Notes: generated by a model from the letters alone, not told the origin. 64,000 nucleotides of DNA from Enterococcus rotai (GCF_001465345.1 NZ_CP013655.1:1563349-1627348), one strand, 5' to 3'. Positions 1 to 7,659 are shown, numbered from the stretch's first letter. Numbers and translations are program-made.

Positions 1-190
1 GGATCTCGTTAGCAGTATCAGCTATTTTAGCTTATATGTTTATGGAAAGGGAAGAAATGTTATCTTAAAAACGTCAAAGAACTTCTTTCAAATTCGTTTA
101 TTTCGTTACTATTTATCCATATTTATGGTATTTTAAGAATGTATATCCTTCTTGAACTAGTTCGTAATGAAAAAATGAAAGGAGTTTCTT

Positions 191-928
191 ATGATTCCCT
201 ATGTACGACAAGAGAAAATTATAGAAATACTAGAAAATAGAGAGCTGATCAAAATCGAAGAACTACAAACCTTAATTCCGGAAGTATCTATGTCTACTCT
301 TCGACGTGATTTAAAAGAGCTTGAAGGGTTAAATAAGGTCCAAACTTTGTCAGGAGGCGCTGTCAAGATTTGTTCAAGTGTTTCGGAGCTACCTATGTCA
401 ACCAAATCTAGTTTACAAACAAAAGAAAAACTTTATATTGCTGAATTGGCTGCTCGTGAGGTTGTCACTGGAGAAACGATTTATCTAGATTCTGGTTCCA
501 CATGTACGACATTATTAAGAGAATTACTTAAAAAGAAAATCAAGATCATTACTACAAATACGGATGTTTTTCGATTGACGGGAGAATTTGAAGCAGAGAT
601 CACAGTTTTAGGTGGAACTTACGATCCTAAAATTTCATCATTAAGTGGTCCGTTAGCTGAAGCAAACATTCAAAAATATGTCTTTGATAAAGCGTTTCTA
701 GGCGCAAACGGGATTGATTTAAAATTTGGTGTAACGACGCCAAATTTAGTTGAAGCAATCAAAAAAAAGACCGTCATCGATCATGCGAAAAAGTCATTTT
801 TGTTATGTGATAGTTCTAAGTTTCATAAATCATCTGCAGTGAAATCCTTTGATTTGAATGAAGTTATTTTGATTTCGGATAAAGAGGATTCAGAGTTGAG
901 TAAAGCAATGAAGATTATTGCGAAATAA
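191..928 (+). CDS. DeoR-family transcriptional regulator
   Basis: A 245-residue cytoplasmic repressor-type protein. The N-terminal 55 residues carry the DeoR winged helix (recognition helix around STLRRDLKEL), followed by the sugar-phosphate sensor domain with the usual SGSTCTTLL segment near residue 97 and a GANGID / VTTPNLVEA stretch near the C-terminus. DeoR proteins normally repress sugar or nucleoside genes and are released by a phosphorylated sugar. The start is set by an AAAGGAG ribosome binding site 7 nt upstream. No catabolic gene lies directly downstream, because a strong terminator follows at once, so its target is not visible here; it may control genes left of the window edge or act in trans. 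Family call is firm, ligand unknown. Confidence 0.9.
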   Translation: MIPYVRQEKIIEILENRELIKIEELQTLIPEVSMSTLRRDLKELEGLNKVQTLSGGAVKICSSVSELPMSTKSSLQTKEKLYIAELAAREVVTGETIYLDSGSTCTTLLRELLKKKIKIITTNTDVFRLTGEFEAEITVLGGTYDPKISSLSGPLAEANIQKYVFDKAFLGANGIDLKFGVTTPNLVEAIKKKTVIDHAKKSFLLCDSSKFHKSSAVKSFDLNEVILISDKEDSELSKAMKIIAK

Positions 929-963
929 GGGGAGGCACAATAAAGTGTGCGTTTTCTAAAAGA

Positions 964-1017
964 AAATAAGTATCTAGGATATAACTCGCCGAGTTATATC
1001 CCAGATACTTATTTTTT
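964..1017 (+). terminator. Intrinsic terminator after the DeoR gene
   Basis: A long stem (AAGTATCTaGGATATAACTC against GAGTTATATCCCAGATACTT) with a tight loop is followed by a run of T. Its core, ACTC-loop-GAGTTAT followed by CCCAG, resembles the hairpins at 23.3, 26.7 and 58.5 kb. Confidence 0.85.
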
Positions 1018-1197
1018 CACATTTTTCCTACGCAAATTGAAATGCTAGAACGAAACAGGCTCTGATATTGAAACCAGTTTCCTCATTATAATCATTTAAG
1101 CACGATTAGCGGTAGGACTTTCGATGTATTTACTTTGAGGTTTTTGTGTTGTAAGGTAAGGATAATGTAATAGATATTTCTATAAGAAGGTGTAATA

Positions 1198-1284
1198 ATG
1201 TCAACTTTATTAATCGTTTTTTCCTGTGCTACTGTAGCAATAGTAGGCGGGTGGGTTGCTAATAAAAAGCGATCTAAAAAATAA
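1198..1284 (+). CDS. Small membrane peptide, 28 residues
   Basis: A 28-codon reading frame with an AGAAGG ribosome binding site 7 nt before its ATG. The peptide is one hydrophobic segment (residues 3-20, including LLIVFSCATVAIVGG) ending in a lysine/arginine-rich tail (NKKRSKK), so it should sit in the membrane with its C-terminus inside. Size and charge pattern match type I toxin peptides and small membrane regulators, but there is no sequence match I recognise. A 19-bp perfect inverted repeat follows within 10 nt of the stop. The unit stands alone between a terminator and a convergent ABC transporter gene. Whether it is translated is an inference. Confidence 0.5.
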   Translation: MSTLLIVFSCATVAIVGGWVANKKRSKK

Positions 1285-1290
1285 ACATTG

Positions 1291-1334
1291 TATGGGACGC
1301 TAGTTAGAAAATTTCTTCTAACTAGCGTCCCATA
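1291..1334. terminator. Perfect 19-bp hairpin between convergent genes
   Basis: TATGGGACGCTAGTTAGAA and its exact complement are separated by 6 nt. It lies between the small peptide gene and the convergent permease gene and is likely a terminator for both, although no long T run follows on the plus strand. Confidence 0.65.
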
Positions 1335-1373
1335 CTCAGGAATATAATTTAAAAATGTTCATATAAATCATCA

Positions 1374-2144
1374 TCAACTTCTCAACCCGCGGCCTCTATC
1401 AATCAAATACCAACAAACTGCATAAAGCACAGAGATAAAGAGAATCAAAATAACTAGAGACAAAATGATCGGGACATCGATCGTACCGAGGAAACCATAT
1501 CTAAAGCCCGAAATCATATAGACGATCGGATTGACTTTAGAGATGGCTTGCCAAATCGGTGGTAACATTGAGATTGCGTAAAAGACACCACCAAGATAGG
1601 TTAATGGTTGCAAAACAAATGTTGGAACGATAGAGACATCATCAAAAGATTGGGCAAATATCCCATTTAATAAACCAGCTAATGAAAATAAAATAGCGGT
1701 CATAAGAAGGGTAATAATCACAATCGACCAAGAATAAACATGAAGTGGCACGAAGAATAACGAAATGATGGTTACAAGTGTCCCAACTAGAACACTTCTG
1801 CCCAAGCCGCCAAAGACAAATCCCCAAATAATAATGTGGGTTGGCACTGGCGCAACGAGTAATTCTTCAATATTTTTCTGGAACTTCTGTGAGAAAAATG
1901 AAGAAGAAACATTCGCATAAGAACTGGTGATAACAGACATCATGATCAGACCTGGAACAATAAATTCCATATAAGAAAATCCTTCCATCTGTCCGATTCG
2001 TCCGCCGATCAGATTTCCAAAAATAACAAAATAGAGTGAAGTGGTAATGACTGGTGGTACTAAGGTTTGCACCCAAATCCGTAGATAACGATTCGTTTCT
2101 TTGACTGCAAGGCTTCTTAAAGCGGTGAAATATAACTTAAACAT
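1374..2144 (-). CDS. ABC-2 type exporter permease
   Basis: A membrane protein of 256 residues with about six hydrophobic segments and the ABC-2 family layout: an N-terminal amphipathic stretch, a first membrane helix near residues 28-50, and a hydrophobic C-terminus ending in a basic tail (DRGRGLRS). It should form the membrane channel for the ATPase encoded just upstream in the same operon, 86 nt away. The start at 2144 is preferred over the ATG two codons upstream because the AAGGAG site sits 7 nt from it and only about 1 nt from the other. ABC-2 pairs export drugs, lipids or polysaccharides; substrate is not determinable from sequence. Confidence 0.88.
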   Translation of the reverse strand: MFKLYFTALRSLAVKETNRYLRIWVQTLVPPVITTSLYFVIFGNLIGGRIGQMEGFSYMEFIVPGLIMMSVITSSYANVSSSFFSQKFQKNIEELLVAPVPTHIIIWGFVFGGLGRSVLVGTLVTIISLFFVPLHVYSWSIVIITLLMTAILFSLAGLLNGIFAQSFDDVSIVPTFVLQPLTYLGGVFYAISMLPPIWQAISKVNPIVYMISGFRYGFLGTIDVPIILSLVILILFISVLYAVCWYLIDRGRGLRS

Positions 2145-2230
2145 GTTCATTCTCCTTATTCGTATAAAAGTATTGATTTTTTAAAAGAAAAATCAATCTT
2201 GATGCTTATGCCGTATACCATTCCACTAGC

Positions 2231-3175
2231 TTATACTTGGAAAGTGGAACTGGCATCCATTGGATGTTTTTCTTCTGTGATTTTTAGAAACAGTTCTTCT
2301 AATCGGTTGGATTTATTGCGCATGGAAAGCACTTGAATGCCTTGTTTTGTGAGTTGTTCAAACAAACCATTCAAGCCTTGATTACGTTCAATCTCCACTT
2401 CAAGTGTTTGTTTATCTTCGAAGTTGGACGTATAACCAATAATTTCGGGTTCTTTGTCGAAAGGTGCTAAATCAAAGATAAATGTCTCAAACTGTAGTTT
2501 TGACAGTAATGTTTTCATGCTCGTATTTTCAATCAGCTGCCCTGATTGAATAATACCAATATTTCGGCAAAGCATCTCAGCTTCTTCTAAATAATGAGTT
2601 GTCAGAATAATTGTTGTGCCGTTTTCATTCAACTCTCTTAGAAAATCCCACATTTCCCGTCTTAGTTCAATATCAACTCCGGCTGTAGGTTCATCTAAAA
2701 TAAGTAGACGAGGCTCATGCATCAAAGCACGTGCAATCATCAATCTACGCTTCATTCCGCCTGAAAGCATTCTGGCACGGACGTTGCGTTTTTCCCAGAG
2801 ATCCGACTGTTTCAGATATTTCTCGCTGCGTTTCAAGGCTTCTTTTTTTGAAACACCATAGTAACCAGCTTGATTGACAACAATTTGCTCGACTGTTTCA
2901 AATGGGTTAAAGTTAAACTCTTGTGGAACCAGACCAATCTGTTGTTTAGCCATAACTAAATCAGTGTCCAAATCGTAACCAAAAACCTTTACTTTCCCGG
3001 AGGTTTTGTTGACAAGGGAAGTAATGATCCCGATTGTTGTTGATTTACCTGCTCCATTTGGTCCTAAAAGAGCGTAAAAGTCACCTTCTTCTACGACTAA
3101 GTCGATCCCTTTAAGAGCCTCAACCCCACTACCATAGACTTTTTTTAAATCCGTTATTTCAAGTGCATACGTCAT
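2231..3175 (-). CDS. ABC transporter ATP-binding protein (drug/lipid exporter type)
   Basis: The 314-residue ATPase partner of the ABC-2 permease. Visible motifs are Walker A GPNGAGKST (about residues 38-46), signature LSGGMKRRL, Walker B LLILDEPTAGVD and the switch histidine in LTTHYLEEAE. The extra C-terminal 80 residues match the accessory domain seen in DrrA/CcmA-type exporters. The ATG directly follows the stop codon of the ArsR gene, so the two are very likely co-translated. It is regulated, by inference, through the ArsR operator at 3515-3540. Confidence 0.92.
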   Translation of the reverse strand: MTYALEITDLKKVYGSGVEALKGIDLVVEEGDFYALLGPNGAGKSTTIGIITSLVNKTSGKVKVFGYDLDTDLVMAKQQIGLVPQEFNFNPFETVEQIVVNQAGYYGVSKKEALKRSEKYLKQSDLWEKRNVRARMLSGGMKRRLMIARALMHEPRLLILDEPTAGVDIELRREMWDFLRELNENGTTIILTTHYLEEAEMLCRNIGIIQSGQLIENTSMKTLLSKLQFETFIFDLAPFDKEPEIIGYTSNFEDKQTLEVEIERNQGLNGLFEQLTKQGIQVLSMRNKSNRLEELFLKITEEKHPMDASSTFQV

Positions 3176-3502
3176 TTAATCATGATCTCCTTTTGTTTCT
3201 TTATTGTTTTGGCAAAGACAATCTTCTCCACTATCAGAAAGCAATTGCACCATCGAGCACATAAATTCTTTGACAAAGTCTTCTTTTAAAGTGTAGTGAT
3301 GCCACTGACCTTGTTTGCTGACAGACACAATTCCGGCACTTTCTAAGACCTTCATGTGATGAGAAAGTGTGGGTTGCGTAAAATCAAAATGTTTTAATAC
3401 GTCACAAGCACACATGCTGCTGTAAGAAAGTAAATCAATTATTTTCATACGTTTTGGATCAGCCATCGCTTTGAGTATCAATGAAATTTTTTCATAATCC
3501 AT
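3176..3502 (-). CDS. ArsR/SmtB-family metalloregulator
   Basis: A 108-residue winged-helix repressor. The start at 3502 (MDYEKISL) is preferred to an ATG 22 codons upstream because an AGGAGG site lies 7 nt before it and the longer form would read through the operator. MCACDVL near residue 30 matches the cysteine-pair metal site on helix 3 of ArsR (ELCVCDL in the classical protein), and QPTLSHHMKVL is the recognition helix. A second Cys-x-Cys lies in the C-terminal tail (EDCLCQ). It heads an operon with the ABC exporter, so it probably derepresses export when a thiophilic metal or metalloid, or another thiol-reactive agent, binds. Inducer unproven. Confidence 0.88.
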   Translation of the reverse strand: MDYEKISLILKAMADPKRMKIIDLLSYSSMCACDVLKHFDFTQPTLSHHMKVLESAGIVSVSKQGQWHHYTLKEDFVKEFMCSMVQLLSDSGEDCLCQNNKETKGDHD

Positions 3503-3514
3503 ATCTATTCCTCC

Positions 3515-3540
3515 TGAACATAGATAACTGTCTATGTTCA
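3515..3540. promoter_or_regulatory. Palindromic operator upstream of the arsR-type gene
   Basis: TGAACATAGA and TCTATGTTCA are perfect inverted 10-bp arms around a 6-nt centre, starting about 13 nt upstream of the ArsR start codon. Position and symmetry are those of an autoregulatory ArsR operator. Confidence 0.75.
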
Positions 3541-3691
3541 ATATAGAGGAACATGAATAGAATGTCAAGCAGTGCTGGTGCTACGAAATAGGTAGGAAAA
3601 GAGCGATAAATCGGAATGATTCCCTTGCTACAATAAAGTCCTATTCGTTAGAATTTAAATTGACTCCACTTCATCATATATAGGAATACTG

Positions 3692-3700
3692 TTATAATAG
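3692..3700 (+). promoter_or_regulatory. Extended -10 promoter for truA
   Basis: TGTTATAAT is an extended -10 element (TGnTATAAT) about 60 nt upstream of the truA start. No good -35 lies at 17 nt, which is tolerated with an extended -10. Confidence 0.5.
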
Positions 3701-3760
3701 AAAAGCAAACGAGTATAATCAACGAAAAAAATGTATTTTAAGAGGAGTAAACAAAACAAT

Positions 3761-4498
3761 ATGAGAAATATCAGATTAACGATCGAGTATGATGGGACTA
3801 GGTATCTTGGTTGGCAAAGACTTGGTGATTCAGATAAAACGATTCAAGGGAAAATTGAAAATATCTTAACTCAAATGACACGCTCAAAAATTGAAATCAT
3901 CGGTTCTGGTCGAACGGATGCTGGAACTCATGCTAGAAACCAAATTGCGAATTTCAAAACAGAGAGTAAAATGGAACGAGTAGAGATGATTGAATTTCTA
4001 AATCGCTATCTTCCACAAGATATTGTTGTAAAAAAGGTTGAAGAGGTTCCTGATCGATTTCATGCTCGGTATAATGCAAAAGGGAAAAAATACAGCTATT
4101 ATGTCTGGAACGATTTGATTCCGTCAGCCTTTGAGCGTAACTATAGTTTTCACTATTCTGAAAAACTTGATGTTGAGTTAATGAACGAAGCTTGCCAGAA
4201 ACTGATTGGAACGCATGATTTTATTGGCTTTTCTTCTCTTAAAAAGACGAAAAAGTCAACGACTCGAACGATCAAAGAACTAGCAATTCAAAAAGAAGGG
4301 AGGCTGCTTCATTTTACCTTTATTGGAGATGGCTTCTTGCATAAAATGGTCAGAATCCTTATGGGGACAATTTTAGAAATAGGTGCTGGAACATTGAAGT
4401 TAGAAGTGATCGATGAGGTATTTGAAAGTAAAATCAGAAGTGAGGCTGGAATCACAGTGCCTGCCCAAGGGTTATTTTTAGACGAAGTTTATTATTGA
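3761..4498 (+). CDS. truA: tRNA pseudouridine synthase A (truA paralogue)
   Basis: A 245-residue TruA-family enzyme that isomerises uridines 38-40 in the tRNA anticodon stem. The catalytic aspartate is Asp53 in GSGRTDAGTHA, and GDGFLHKMVR and the start YDGTRYLGWQ are family hallmarks. The reading frame is open 10 codons further upstream, but the MRNIRLTIEYDG start matches the family and has a GAGGAG site, though at a rather long distance. It stands alone rather than beside the ribosomal-protein/ECF transporter genes where the main firmicute truA usually lies, so it may be a second copy; that is an inference. Confidence 0.9.
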   Translation: MRNIRLTIEYDGTRYLGWQRLGDSDKTIQGKIENILTQMTRSKIEIIGSGRTDAGTHARNQIANFKTESKMERVEMIEFLNRYLPQDIVVKKVEEVPDRFHARYNAKGKKYSYYVWNDLIPSAFERNYSFHYSEKLDVELMNEACQKLIGTHDFIGFSSLKKTKKSTTRTIKELAIQKEGRLLHFTFIGDGFLHKMVRILMGTILEIGAGTLKLEVIDEVFESKIRSEAGITVPAQGLFLDEVYY

Positions 4499-4508
4499 GT
4501 GTATTTAC

Positions 4509-4535
4509 TTAAACTATCACAAAGTGATAGTTTAA
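4509..4535. terminator. Short hairpin after truA
   Basis: TTAAACTATCAC and GTGATAGTTTAA form a perfect 12-bp stem with a 3-nt loop, 10 nt past the truA stop. There is no T run, so it may stabilise the 3' end rather than terminate. Confidence 0.45.
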
Positions 4536-4614
4536 ACAGAAATGCGTAGATAAAACTATTTTCTATGCACAAAGGTTTATCCTTTCTTTTAAATAAAATA
4601 TAGGACGCAATAGT

Positions 4615-4651
4615 AAAAGCCCAATCAACGAATACAGTGATTGGGCTTTTT
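4615..4651. terminator. Intrinsic terminator, usable in both directions
   Basis: AAAAGCCCAATCA pairs with TGATTGGGCTTTT and is followed by T residues. It ends truA transcription and could also stop the leftward transcript from the promoter at 5200-5228. Confidence 0.85.
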
Positions 4652-5133
4652 GTGCTGACCAGATACTCTCATTTTTATTTTTTTTAATTCGGATCAAAAG
4701 AGCTATTTTTTTCAGTTCTATTGTCAATTATACTTTTTTATTCTATTTATTGAATTAGTTGTTTCAGTTTGAACGTCTCTGTTTATTAGGGTTTCGAAGC
4801 ACTATTCTATTTTTCTGTCCTAAAAAAAGACTTATTAAAATAAGAACAATAAAAAATATATATTATTATAAGAATTGTTATTTCATCTTTTTTTTATATC
4901 TATAAGTAAATTGATAGGATAATAACTGGATGGAAAAACCGTATAATAGAGATATGAAAAAAAGTTCGTTTGAGATAGTTTAGATAAAAAACGGGAAAAG
5001 TAGAGTCAAATCTACATGGGAATTGAATCAAAATATGTGGGGAAAACATGTGAATTATTGGTCAAATTATTTTCTAACATCAGAATTGTGAAAAAATGAA
5101 CTATTTTTAGAACTGTAATAATGTATAAAAAAA
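4652..5133. other. AT-rich spacer without recognised genes
   Basis: About 480 bp of very AT-rich sequence between the truA terminator and the left recombination site. I see no reading frame with a ribosome binding site and no RNA structure. In the present orientation of the invertible segment, the outward promoter at 5200-5228 would transcribe this stretch on the minus strand. Confidence 0.5.
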
Positions 5134-5160
5134 CTACCTGTTTCAGCTAAGAACAGGTAG
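5134..5160 (+). repeat. Left recombination site (invertible segment boundary)
   Basis: Nine-base inverted arms (CTACCTGTT and AACAGGTAG) flank a 9-nt asymmetric spacer, TCAGCTAAG. This is the arm-spacer-arm design of a tyrosine-recombinase crossover site. Its central 25 bp recur exactly, in opposite orientation, at 6748-6772. Confidence 0.8.
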
Positions 5161-5199
5161 GATAGTAGATTTATTAAACTTAAATAACTTTCTGTAATC

Positions 5200-5228
5200 A
5201 TGATAACTGTTGTTTATCAAGATGTCAA
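5200..5228 (-). promoter_or_regulatory. Outward-facing consensus promoter inside the invertible segment
   Basis: On the minus strand, TTGACA (5228-5223), a 17-nt spacer and TATCAT (5205-5200) make a near-consensus sigma-A promoter. Transcription would start near 5193 and run left through the recombination site, away from the WxL operon. After inversion between the two sites it would lie at about 6679-6707 on the plus strand, about 180 nt upstream of the regulator gene at 6893. No gene is seen downstream of it in the present orientation. Confidence 0.7.
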
Positions 5229-5370
5229 CACGTTTTTTTATCCTATTCAACTTGTTTTAATGTACTAAATAACTTATTTCTATTTATTATATTTGAAATA
5301 AAAACTAACCAAAATCAAAAGAAAAGCTGAATTTTAAAAGAATATATGGTGGAAAAAACAAACAATTCTA

Positions 5371-5393
5371 TTCGCCGTCAAATTCGCCGTCAA
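5371..5393 (+). repeat. Tandem 11-bp repeats, possible recombinase arm sites (left)
   Basis: TTCGCCGTCAA occurs twice with a 12-bp period just upstream of the recombinase gene. A related pair with the same 12-bp period (CCGTC at 6688 and 6700) lies at the right end of the segment. Integrases with an AP2-like N-terminal domain bind such direct repeats; the assignment is inferred. Confidence 0.5.
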
Positions 5394-5412
5394 CTGAAAG
5401 TAGGGAAAATGG

Positions 5413-6507
5413 ATGTCACGAAGAGGAGAAAATATCTATAAACGAAAAGATGGCCGTTGGGAAGGTCGTTACATTAAAGGGAGAAAACTAAATGGATCAA
5501 TTCATTATGGGTATGTTTATGGTAAAAAATATTATGATGTCAAACAAAAATTGACTCTTATCAAATCTCAGCTTCCTTATTATCAAGAACAGATCATCTA
5601 TTCTTATAGTGGAACAGTACAAGAATGGGCTGCTTATTGGTTGGAAACATTTGTATTACCAACAGTTAAGTTGAGTACTTATGTAAGTTACAAAAGTAAA
5701 TTATCTGTGCACGTATTTCCACAGCTTGGAGAGATAAAATTAACTGAGCTAAAAAAAGAAGACGTTCAAACTTTAAGTGATCAATTAGAAGAAAAGCTTT
5801 CTGATGCATCTGTTCATGCTGTTTTTCGTGTTTTTCATACTTGCCTATGTGCAGCACAAGAAAATGAACTGATTCCTAAAAATCCAGTTGATACCGTTCG
5901 CTTACCCAAAATGGGAAAACGAGTTTCTAAAGCCTTGACTACTGGCGAACAAAAGCGTCTAAAACAAGTCGCAAATTCGTCTACTAATGGATTAGCTGTA
6001 TTAATTGCATTAGAAACAGGCATGAGAATAGGCGAAATTAGTGGGCTAAAATGGTCAGATATTGATTGGGAAAGACGAGAAGTTCATGTTAACCGTACGT
6101 TACAGCGGTTAACAGATAATAATGGAAAGAGTCAGATAGTAGAAGGCTTACCTAAAACAAGATCGTCTACTCGTGTGATCCCCTTATCTAAACGCTTGTA
6201 TCATCTGTTATGGAAACAAAAACATTCTTCAAAAGAGGCTTATATTTTAAGCAATACTGAAAAAAGTGTTGAACCTAGAGTAGTTCGTTACCAATTTAAG
6301 CAAATGAGCCAGGAGGCGGGATTGTCAGACGTGACCTTTCACACTTTACGCCATACGTTTGCGACGCGTTGTTTAGAAGCAGGAGTGAATATCGCGACGA
6401 TTAGTGCTTTATTAGGACATCGTTCTATAAAAATGACACTGGATGTCTATACACATTCTCTCCTTGCACAAGAAAGAGAAGCAATCGATCAAGTTTCTGC
6501 ATTTTAG
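5413..6507 (+). CDS. Tyrosine recombinase (integrase family) within an invertible segment
   Basis: A 364-residue phage-type integrase. The first 50 residues (KRKDGRWEGRY) resemble the AP2-like arm-binding domain, residues 65-150 the SAM-like core-binding domain, and the rest the catalytic domain with Arg205 (GMRIGEI), His310-x-x-Arg313 (HTLRH), His336 (LLGHRS) and nucleophile Tyr346 (DVYTHS). All catalytic residues are present, so it should be active. An AGGG site lies 7 nt before the start. Instead of sitting at the end of an excisable element, the gene is flanked by a 25-bp sequence in inverted orientation, which would make it an invertase of its own 1.6-kb segment. Integrase of a degraded island is the alternative. 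Confidence 0.9.
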   Translation: MSRRGENIYKRKDGRWEGRYIKGRKLNGSIHYGYVYGKKYYDVKQKLTLIKSQLPYYQEQIIYSYSGTVQEWAAYWLETFVLPTVKLSTYVSYKSKLSVHVFPQLGEIKLTELKKEDVQTLSDQLEEKLSDASVHAVFRVFHTCLCAAQENELIPKNPVDTVRLPKMGKRVSKALTTGEQKRLKQVANSSTNGLAVLIALETGMRIGEISGLKWSDIDWERREVHVNRTLQRLTDNNGKSQIVEGLPKTRSSTRVIPLSKRLYHLLWKQKHSSKEAYILSNTEKSVEPRVVRYQFKQMSQEAGLSDVTFHTLRHTFATRCLEAGVNIATISALLGHRSIKMTLDVYTHSLLAQEREAIDQVSAF

Positions 6508-6538
6508 TAGAATAGTAAAGAAATCGTTAATTTGATAG

Positions 6539-6581
6539 AACCCCTGAGTTAAAATTGACTGTTAATTTTGCTCTGGGGGTT
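6539..6581 (+). terminator. Long imperfect hairpin after the recombinase gene
   Basis: AACCCC-GAG-AAAATT pairs with AATTTT-CTC-GGGGGTT around a 7-nt loop. There is no T run, so it may act as an RNA 3' end or attenuating structure. Confidence 0.5.
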
Positions 6582-6628
6582 GGACTGTACACTTTGTATA
6601 ACTAAAGTTATTTAATCTGCTAGATTTT

Positions 6629-6671
6629 CCTTTTAGCTTTGCAAGGGAAACTAAAAGCGGCTTTTTTTTTT
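6629..6671 (+). terminator. Intrinsic terminator facing the WxL operon
   Basis: CCTTTTAG pairs with CTAAAAG(C)GG and is followed by C and a run of ten T. In the present orientation it would stop recombinase transcripts before they reach the regulator at 6893. After inversion it would sit at the far end of the segment. Confidence 0.65.
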
Positions 6672-6687
6672 GCCTTTTTTCTATTCA

Positions 6688-6704
6688 CCGTCAGCAGAGC
6701 CGTC
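6688..6704 (+). repeat. Paired CCGTC motifs, possible recombinase arm sites (right)
   Basis: TTCACCGTCAG and a degenerate AGAGCCGTCGT repeat the CCGTC core with a 12-bp period, as at 5371-5393. Inferred accessory binding sites for the recombinase. Confidence 0.4.
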
Positions 6705-6746
6705 GTTTGTTTTGAGAAAAGGATTCTATCAAGAAAACGGCGCTAC

Positions 6747-6773
6747 TTACCTGTTCTTAGCTGAAACAGGTAA
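6747..6773 (-). repeat. Right recombination site (inverted copy)
   Basis: TTACCTGTT and AACAGGTAA flank the spacer CTTAGCTGA, the reverse complement of the left site's spacer. The inner 25 bp are identical to the left site in inverted orientation, the geometry that yields inversion rather than excision. The downstream regulator gene begins 120 bp further on. Confidence 0.8.
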
Positions 6774-6892
6774 GGTTGAATCAGAAAGATTATTTTTCAT
6801 TTTAATAGATAAATGGAATTTTTACAAAAGAAACGCTAATAACACTTCGATAGAAACATAAAATAAATCAAATGAATTAGGAGGAAGTTGAC

Positions 6893-7642
6893 ATGTATCG
6901 TATAGGTATACTGGCATCCACGATGACGCCTTCACCTGACGTGTATAAAGCATTTGAAAAAATAAATTGTCAACTCGATCACCTTAAAGAAGTTCCAAAT
7001 TTTGAAAAGCTTCATACATATGACGGGTTATTGATCGAGGAAGTACACGAAGGAGCAATTAGTAGTGTTTGTTCTACTATCTTACAAATCAAACAACAAA
7101 CGAATGTTTACATATGGGTTTTATCTGGGAAATCAACATTAATCAATCGACAAGTATATCTACAACTGGGAGTAGATGGGAATTTTGATCAAGAAAGCTT
7201 TCCAGAAGAGTTACTCTTATATTTAAAGAACTTTCTATCACGTCAAGATGAACAGAGAAAAACACAACGAGCTGTGGTTGGAGGAAAAAAGAACGCCAAT
7301 CAAATCAGTACAATCGGAGAAAAACTTGAGATGGATCCTACAAATCACAGTTTGATTGTGTTTATAGGTGAGAAAGAAGTCGAAGTTGAATTGACTAGGC
7401 TAGAATATCGCTTACTCGAATTATTGTACAGTTATCCAGGAAAAGCATTTAATTACCAAGAAATACATGAAAACCTATGGAATAGCCCATATAAAGAAGA
7501 AAACTATCGCGTCGCCAATATTGTTTTTCACGTGCGGAAAAAACTGGAACGACATGACGTAGGATCAGAGTTTATAAAAACGGTGCGTTCAAAAGGCTAT
7601 ATGATCAAATTAGAGAATATTAAAAAAACGTCTAAAAAATAA
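6893..7642 (+). CDS. Winged-helix response-regulator-like activator of the WxL operon (ElrR-like)
   Basis: A 249-residue protein with a receiver-like N-terminal half (residues 1-115) and an OmpR/PhoB-type winged helix at residues 150-242 (ELTRLEYRLLELL, VANIVFHVRKKLE, TVRSKGYMI). There is no histidine kinase gene beside it, so it looks like an orphan regulator. It resembles ElrR, the activator of the elr WxL operon of Enterococcus faecalis. The start is fixed by AGGAGG 8-9 nt upstream. As first gene of the operon and first gene beyond the right recombination site, it would be the first to respond to an inverted promoter. Confidence 0.82.
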   Translation: MYRIGILASTMTPSPDVYKAFEKINCQLDHLKEVPNFEKLHTYDGLLIEEVHEGAISSVCSTILQIKQQTNVYIWVLSGKSTLINRQVYLQLGVDGNFDQESFPEELLLYLKNFLSRQDEQRKTQRAVVGGKKNANQISTIGEKLEMDPTNHSLIVFIGEKEVEVELTRLEYRLLELLYSYPGKAFNYQEIHENLWNSPYKEENYRVANIVFHVRKKLERHDVGSEFIKTVRSKGYMIKLENIKKTSKK

Positions 7643-7659
7643 AGGGGTTGGAGTCAATA

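Noticed and set aside
1-190. Possible end of a gene at the left edge
   Set aside because: No convincing reading frame runs into the window; the sequence looks like the promoter region of the DeoR gene.
4930-4983. 17-codon frame in the spacer left of the recombination site
   Set aside because: No ribosome binding site and no distinguishing features.
6670-6861. Open frame of 63 codons across the right recombination site
   Set aside because: It begins with TTG in the terminator T run, has no ribosome binding site and reads through the recombination site; no protein features.
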